From Colletotrichum lupini (lineage: Eukaryota > Ascomycota > Sordariomycetes > Glomerellales > Glomerellaceae), in the NCBI RefSeq assembly GCF_023278565.1, contig NC_064679.1, positions 1,116,001-1,180,000 on the forward strand: a stretch of 64,000 nucleotides of DNA, read 5' to 3'. Positions 59,407-64,000 of the stretch are shown here, in pieces. Both the position numbers and the translations under genes were made by a program. Below the pieces are notes generated by a model that saw only the letters and a program-made list of their open reading frames with translations, did not search any database and was not told where the DNA came from. The first letter of the stretch is position 1. Each line of letters begins with the position of its first letter.

Positions 59407-60206
59407 CTTGATTATCAACTCGATCACGAAGATTTTCCCGTCAATGTCAACGGTTAAATATTGCGACCTGTTTCGTATCATTGTAAATATAAAAGTTAAC
59501 AGCATAATGCGGCGTTGGGGTGCATTGGTTTTCGGGCTGTCTGGCAATTTAATCGACTACTTGGCTGAATCAAACTGTTCAAACCTTTTCAAAATTTTGA
59601 CACACTTTTCCGCGGGATCGAAAGTACGAAGAAAGTCTAAACCCCCTTACACAAGCTTGACCATGGCATTCATCCCATCTTTACTTCCCTTTATTTCCCA
59701 CCGATAGGCAATTGCCTGCCTAATCCGATCCAGTGGGTCCTGTGGGGCGTCATGTGATTGGTCAGGACTAACTCATCCAAAACGACGACAACATGCCCTA
59801 TATCGAGTCGATATTGAGCTACATATCAACAACATTTCGGGAGCTACCTTTGGTCAGATTCCTAACATCAGAATTATCACGTCAAATACATCATTATGAG
59901 AAAATTCAAGGAGGCCTGGTGCCTATGATTGCACGTGAGCTGACTACAACGGCTGCCTGAAGACCACAGGAATGGGATCCCGACTTTTCTATATTAAAGC
60001 TCTCCTGCGTCCGTACTACTAAGAAGACGGAAACTTGATAACACTTATTCTCTACTTTCCTTGACCGAAGGAGCGCCAAATACAAGAAAAGCTTTGCACA
60101 TTTGCTTCCCTGTGTACGCATCCCCAATATCCTTTGCCCCCCTCTTCGCGTCACCAACTTTAGTCGCCGTCACCAACACTTCAAGAACATACAACGGCAA
60201 ACAGAA
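59407..60206. other. Intergenic region upstream of the DUF3632-like gene
   Basis: 800 bp with no recognisable frame. It contains the 3' flank of the TRP-like gene and the promoter and C/A-rich leader of the gene at 60207. Confidence 0.5.
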
Positions 60207-61327
60207 ATGTCGTCCTCCACGCGCCTCATCTCCGCCACCCCAAATACAGCATCCTTCCTAGCCGAGGCGCGCGCAGGCTTCACCGCAGACTTGGCCTCTC
60301 CACCGTCCACCGCCAGAGAACGACAGGAACTCTTGACCTCGATCCAGAGTTTCGCGTTTCAATTTCTCAAAGCCGCCGCTCACACCTCCCACTCCCATCT
60401 CGAAGTCGCTCAGACGGACGACAGTCCAAGAGGGGAGCGAGAGGAGAGAGATGGTCATGCGGTAGAAGCAAACATAGATCCAGAAGCAGAGACAGACGAT
60501 CTCGCCCGGCAAGGTCTCAATGTCCTCTGGGGAATGTTCACGTCCACGGCGCAGGTAATCGACGCAGCCGACGCGTTTCACGATCGTCTCGTAGGTTTGC
60601 TGGCGTGGACGAGGGAGTTTGACGGGGCTTATAGACGGCTTCATGGTATCGTCGGGGGTATTGCCGGTGGTGGTGGTTGGGGGTCGTATGGATTCGGGCA
60701 GAGTCTACAGCTCGCGTGGGAGCAGCTCGTCACGGCAGACTTGCCGAGCGCGGCGGCGACGCGGAAAAGTCGGGATCTTGCGGCGTTTTCTGCGAGGGTG
60801 TTGGCGAGGGGGTTGTGTGGAGAGTCTGTTGCTGGGACTGCGTTTTGGGTTTTTGAGAGGGCTTTGGGGGGAAACGGGGATAGAGATGATGTTGTGTCGA
60901 GGGAGTTGATACCTGCAGTTGGAGTATGGTTGGAGCACGCATCACATGCCCTCCTCGCGCGTTGCTGTCCTTCTCCCGCGGCAGCTGGGCTTGATCATAC
61001 TACCACCGCGGCAATGGATCCGATCTCGCGGGCCGACGGTCCTTCAACGGACCGAATCACCGCGACGAGTTCAGCATGTCCCACTGGCTGCGCTGGCGAC
61101 GCCGTCTCCAGGAGCTGAGTCACGATACCGATGCCGATGTGGCGAGGTTGGCGAAGAAAGGGTTCATGAGTATGATTTTCTGTGGGAGGGATTTGGGGGT
61201 TGAGGTGGATGGGGAGGCGAGGTTTGCGGAGAGGTTGCAGGGCGTTATGTATCGGGAGCTTGTGAGAAGTGGGAAGGGGGTCATGGAGGGGGAGGAAGTT
61301 GAGATTGAGGTGGATTGGGTTGACTGA
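60207..61327 (+). pseudogene. DUF3632-like gene with a frameshift
   Basis: The ATG at 60207 (AGAAATGTCG) opens a frame with the features of fungal DUF3632 proteins: an acidic middle, ARQGLNVLWGMF, VIDAADAFHDRLV, ESVAGTAFWVFERAL and PAVGVWLEHASHALLA. That frame drifts out of coding character near 60985 and ends at 61118. A second frame carries the expected C-terminal part (DEFSMSHWLRWRRRLQEL, then DADVARLAKKGFMSMI) and stops at 61327. One base change between about 60985 and 61000 would join them. I found no plausible intron: the only good donor/acceptor pair (60924/60984) would remove the conserved VWLEHASHALL segment. So this is either a real frameshift mutation or an assembly error. The function of the family is unknown. 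Confidence 0.65.
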
Positions 61328-62113
61328 GGTCTCTGGGTTTTTGGGTTTGAGGAGGGATGTAAGAGAGCGAATTGTGATGGTGGTCGGTTGTTGAACGAGT
61401 GTACTTTGGTGCTCTTGTGTGAATGTTGACTTATTGTATGTGCCCTGGTACCTTGGCCTGATCATGACAAATGTCCCGTTTGGGGGATAAATCTTGTTAC
61501 TTGATCATTAAAATTCACAATGATCATATTGGGAACCAATCCAAACAGTTACTTACAGTAGTTATCAAATTTCCGGTTGTAGATGGTATGCCAATACAAC
61601 AAGCTTGATAGATGCTGACGGTCCATTGAGTTTGCTGCAAAAATAAGATGTTTTCTTGTCCAGATATCCCTGTGATCATAGTTTTGGAAGATGATATTGC
61701 GTTGACAAAATCAAGGCCACCGATAGACAGGTACAACTCTAAAAATCGGTATTTAGAAACTTTTGTAGTTTGGTCGAATAAACATTTCGAGCAACAAAGC
61801 TCTTCCAGCATTCTAGGGAAGCAAATGGTTTATCAAGGTGTGTGAAACAGCAATTGTCCGATGCTTTACTCAAGGCCGCTGGTTAGCATAATACTCCATC
61901 GCGCCCGTCTATAAGAGGTCACTGTTAAACTCACCAGGTGTTGTCGATGAAATTAGCTATGTTTGATATCCAACAAAAAAATGAGAAATCATCGACGCGT
62001 AGAAAAAGGTCATGTTCATAGCACATTACTATAAGTAGGTACACATTATACATTTAGAGTTTTAGTGGCGCTTGAGCGACCTTGACCTTGCGCGAGGCAT
62101 TATTCTCAGCAAG
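61328..62113. other. AT-richer intergenic region between convergent genes
   Basis: 786 bp with lower GC than the neighbours. A 95-codon minus-strand frame at 61524-61811 has no recognisable motif. CA and TG dinucleotides are common, so this is not RIP-degraded sequence. Confidence 0.45.
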
Positions 62114-64000
62114 TTAGCTGCTCTTGCACATGCGTCCATTGTTATCCACAGTCCAAGCCTCGCTACCGACAGCGGCCACGTTATACAGCAGACCCTTGGG
62201 GTCGTACTTGTTCTTGATGCCCAGCAGAGCCTCGTAGTTTACGCCGTAAAACGTCTCCTGCCAATCCTTCTGCTGGAAATCGGCCTCGTTAATGTACGCG
62301 CCCGCGCCCGGGGTAGCCGCCTCGATGACGGGCTGCACGACCTCGGTCATGCGCGTCTGCTCGGCCACCATGTCCTCGAAGGGCACCTCGAAGCTCCAGG
62401 GGAGGGTCAGGGAGACCTGGACGATGGAGTCGCGCCACTGGGGCAGGACGGCGTTGAACTTGGCGCTCTCGTCGGCGCCGTCGTGGCCAAAGTGCGAGAC
62501 GTTGAGGCCGACGCCGATGTAGGTGACGCCCAGCTCGACCAGCTGCCGCGCGGTGGGGCCGAAGTCGGGGAGGACGGCGCGGGGCAGGAGACGGCCGCCG
62601 AAGAGCTGGGTGCCGACTTGGATGTTGCCGGAGGGAAGGGGGCCCCAGTAGTTATTGTAGTGGTCGCGGTAGCCGTCGAAGGAGGTGAGGTTCGGCTGGA
62701 GGGTGATGTTGAGCTGGGCGAGAGAGTCGGTGAAGGGCTGGAGGATCTGTTCGACCTCGGCCTGGGTCTTGTTGTAGGCCGTCATGGCCGGGGACTGGAG
62801 GAAGCCCGGGCCGAAGAAGTAGATGATCATGACGCCCGAGTCGACGATGGCCGGGAGAGCGGCGTGGAAGGCGTCAATGACTTGGTACAGCGTCTCGTTG
62901 TCGGCGACGGTGACGGCGAACTTGGCACCGCTGACGGGGGCGTCGGGGTGGGCGCGGGTGGTGATGGAGGTGACGACGCCGTAGTTGCCGCCGCCGCCTC
63001 CGCTCAGGGCCCAGTACAGGTCTTCATTCTCTGCTCTCGAGGCCGTGAGGAGCTCTCCCGTCGGGGTAACGACCTCAAAGGAGAGGGTGTTGTCGGCGGC
63101 CAGGCCGTAGATGGTGCTAAGAGCAGAGTGGCCGCCGGCTTGAACATAGCCTCCAGCAATGCCAACGGTAGGACACTCTCCCGTAACGACGGCAAGCCCA
63201 GCTTCGTTGGCGGCGGCGATGGCCTCGAAGCCTTGCACGCCCGCGCCAGCCTTGAGGGCCTTGCCGGCGTAATGCTCATCATCCCAGTCCACGATCTCGG
63301 TTCCCTTCAGGTAGTGGGTCCAGATGGCCAGGGCACCGGCACCGGTCGACCGGCCGTTGTAGTCGTGACCCGTGTTGCGGATGATGAAACGCACATTCTT
63401 TTCATCCGCGAACTTGAGCGCGGCCTGGACGTCCGCGGGCCCAGAGGCGTTCACTGCGTAGCTGACATAGTTACCCAAGGTGCAAGGGACGTCTTGCGCC
63501 GTGAAAGGGTCGCAGCTGGCGTTGGCGAACAGGGGGGCCATAACCGAGGAGGAGGACTCCATGCTGCGAAGTTGGACGCGAGTCATTAGTCCTTGTCCAT
63601 GATATCTCTCACACGCGCAGGACGCGGGTTTGGGTCACGCAACTCCTCAAAGAGGGAGGTGTGACTGCAAGCTGAATTTGAGCCGGAGGGAGGAAGAAAG
63701 CAAGCGAGAAAGACTACGAGGTAAAAGAGACAGAGCGAGAATAGCAAACTCACTGGACTTCCGAATAGAGCCACGCCTCCTGAAGACGAGCGCACTCAGT
63801 CGCGTTGTAGGCATCGCCGTGACATGCGCTTCCCAGCGGGACGGTAGCGACCAGACGTCCCCCAACGGTCTCGTTGAGCTGCGCCCAGGTGTTCGCAGAG
63901 GGCCATCCCGCGTCTCCGGGCAGATACTTGCACGAAGGCGCCGTCGTCGTCGAGTTTGTCGAGGAGCTGCCCAGGCCCGAGCACCTGGCGGCGACGGAAG
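62114..64000 (-). CDS. BBE-like FAD-linked oxidase, 5' end beyond the window
   Basis: Read on the minus strand, the visible exons are 64000-63754 (partial) and 63563-62114. The intron has a GTGAGT donor, a CTAAT branch and a CGCAG acceptor, and the junction is phase 2. The upstream exon carries CKYLPGDAGWPS and a Cys/Gly-rich N-terminal part. The main exon has the PCMH-type FAD-binding domain: TGHDYNGRS gives the His for 8-alpha attachment, GECPTVGIAGGY gives a Cys that could form the second, 6-S-cysteinyl bond, and GGGGGNYGVV follows. The berberine-bridge C-terminal signature (AYINEADFQQKDWQETFYG, then NKYDPKGLLYN) ends the protein. N-glycosylation sites (NASC, NETL, NITL) agree with secretion. 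Such enzymes oxidise sugars or secondary metabolites; the substrate is unknown. The signal peptide and start lie outside the window. Confidence 0.88.

Noticed and set aside
60924..60984. Intron to repair the DUF3632-like gene
   Set aside because: It has passable GT and CAG ends, but it would delete the best-conserved segment and does not restore the downstream frame.
62072..63589. 505-codon plus-strand open frame
   Set aside because: It is the antisense of the BBE-like oxidase exon. Its Gly/Val/Asp-rich translation has no motif, and the minus strand carries clear family motifs.
1..64000. CRISPR arrays, rRNA genes, bacterial operons
   Set aside because: None is present. The short tandem arrays lack spacer structure, and introns and gene families show a eukaryotic nuclear genome.

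Overview
The window is nuclear DNA of a filamentous ascomycete, most likely a Sordariomycete; I cannot name the genus from sequence alone. The signs are short spliceosomal introns (about 55-130 bp, GTAAGT-like donors, CTRAY-like branch points, mostly CAG/TAG acceptors), GC-rich coding third positions, fungus-specific families (WSC, fungal TRP/Flc-like, GPI-anchored Cys-rich surface proteins, DUF3632-like, LaeA-like methyltransferase) and AT-rich blocks almost empty of CpA and TpG, the mark of repeat-induced point mutation (RIP).

Layout. 1-6440: an old RIP-degraded repeat into which a structurally complete Ty1/copia retrotransposon (170-6100) has inserted, with apparently identical LTRs, a 5-bp target duplication and an open 1415-codon Gag-Pol. 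6441-9657: no recognisable gene. 9658-23717: ordinary host genes: an 8-Cys GPI-anchored surface protein, a small secreted protein, a PLP enzyme of the D-cysteine desulfhydrase/ACC deaminase family, an 873-residue protein with five W/CxxC repeats, a membrane protein with an apple/PAN-like ectodomain, a GPI-type surface protein and a polytopic membrane protein. 25783-33725: a LaeA-like methyltransferase gene split by a second, heavily RIP-mutated copia element (26117-33086) with a CCTCC target duplication. 34150-34231: tRNA-Ser(AGA). 35272-46111: a DapA/NanA-family protein lacking the catalytic-lysine segment, an LPMO-like secreted copper protein and an M20 metallopeptidase. 46413-51502: a 1653-residue secreted protein with a quinoprotein-like propeller and four WSC domains. 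51503-56959: gene-poor, with microsatellites and recurring GTAC-rich palindromes. 56960-64000: a TRP/Flc-like membrane protein, a DUF3632-like gene with a frameshift, and a BBE-like flavin oxidase running off the right edge.

The host genes do not form an obvious pathway or biosynthetic cluster. Many encode secreted, wall or membrane proteins, and many neighbours are convergent. The main themes are two copia insertions of very different age, one of which split a gene, and several proteins whose sequence departs from the family norm at functional residues (the PLP enzyme, the DapA-like protein, the fourth WSC domain). The strongest candidate for something undescribed is the five-repeat protein at 13729-16350. 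All intron positions are read by eye and have no transcript support.
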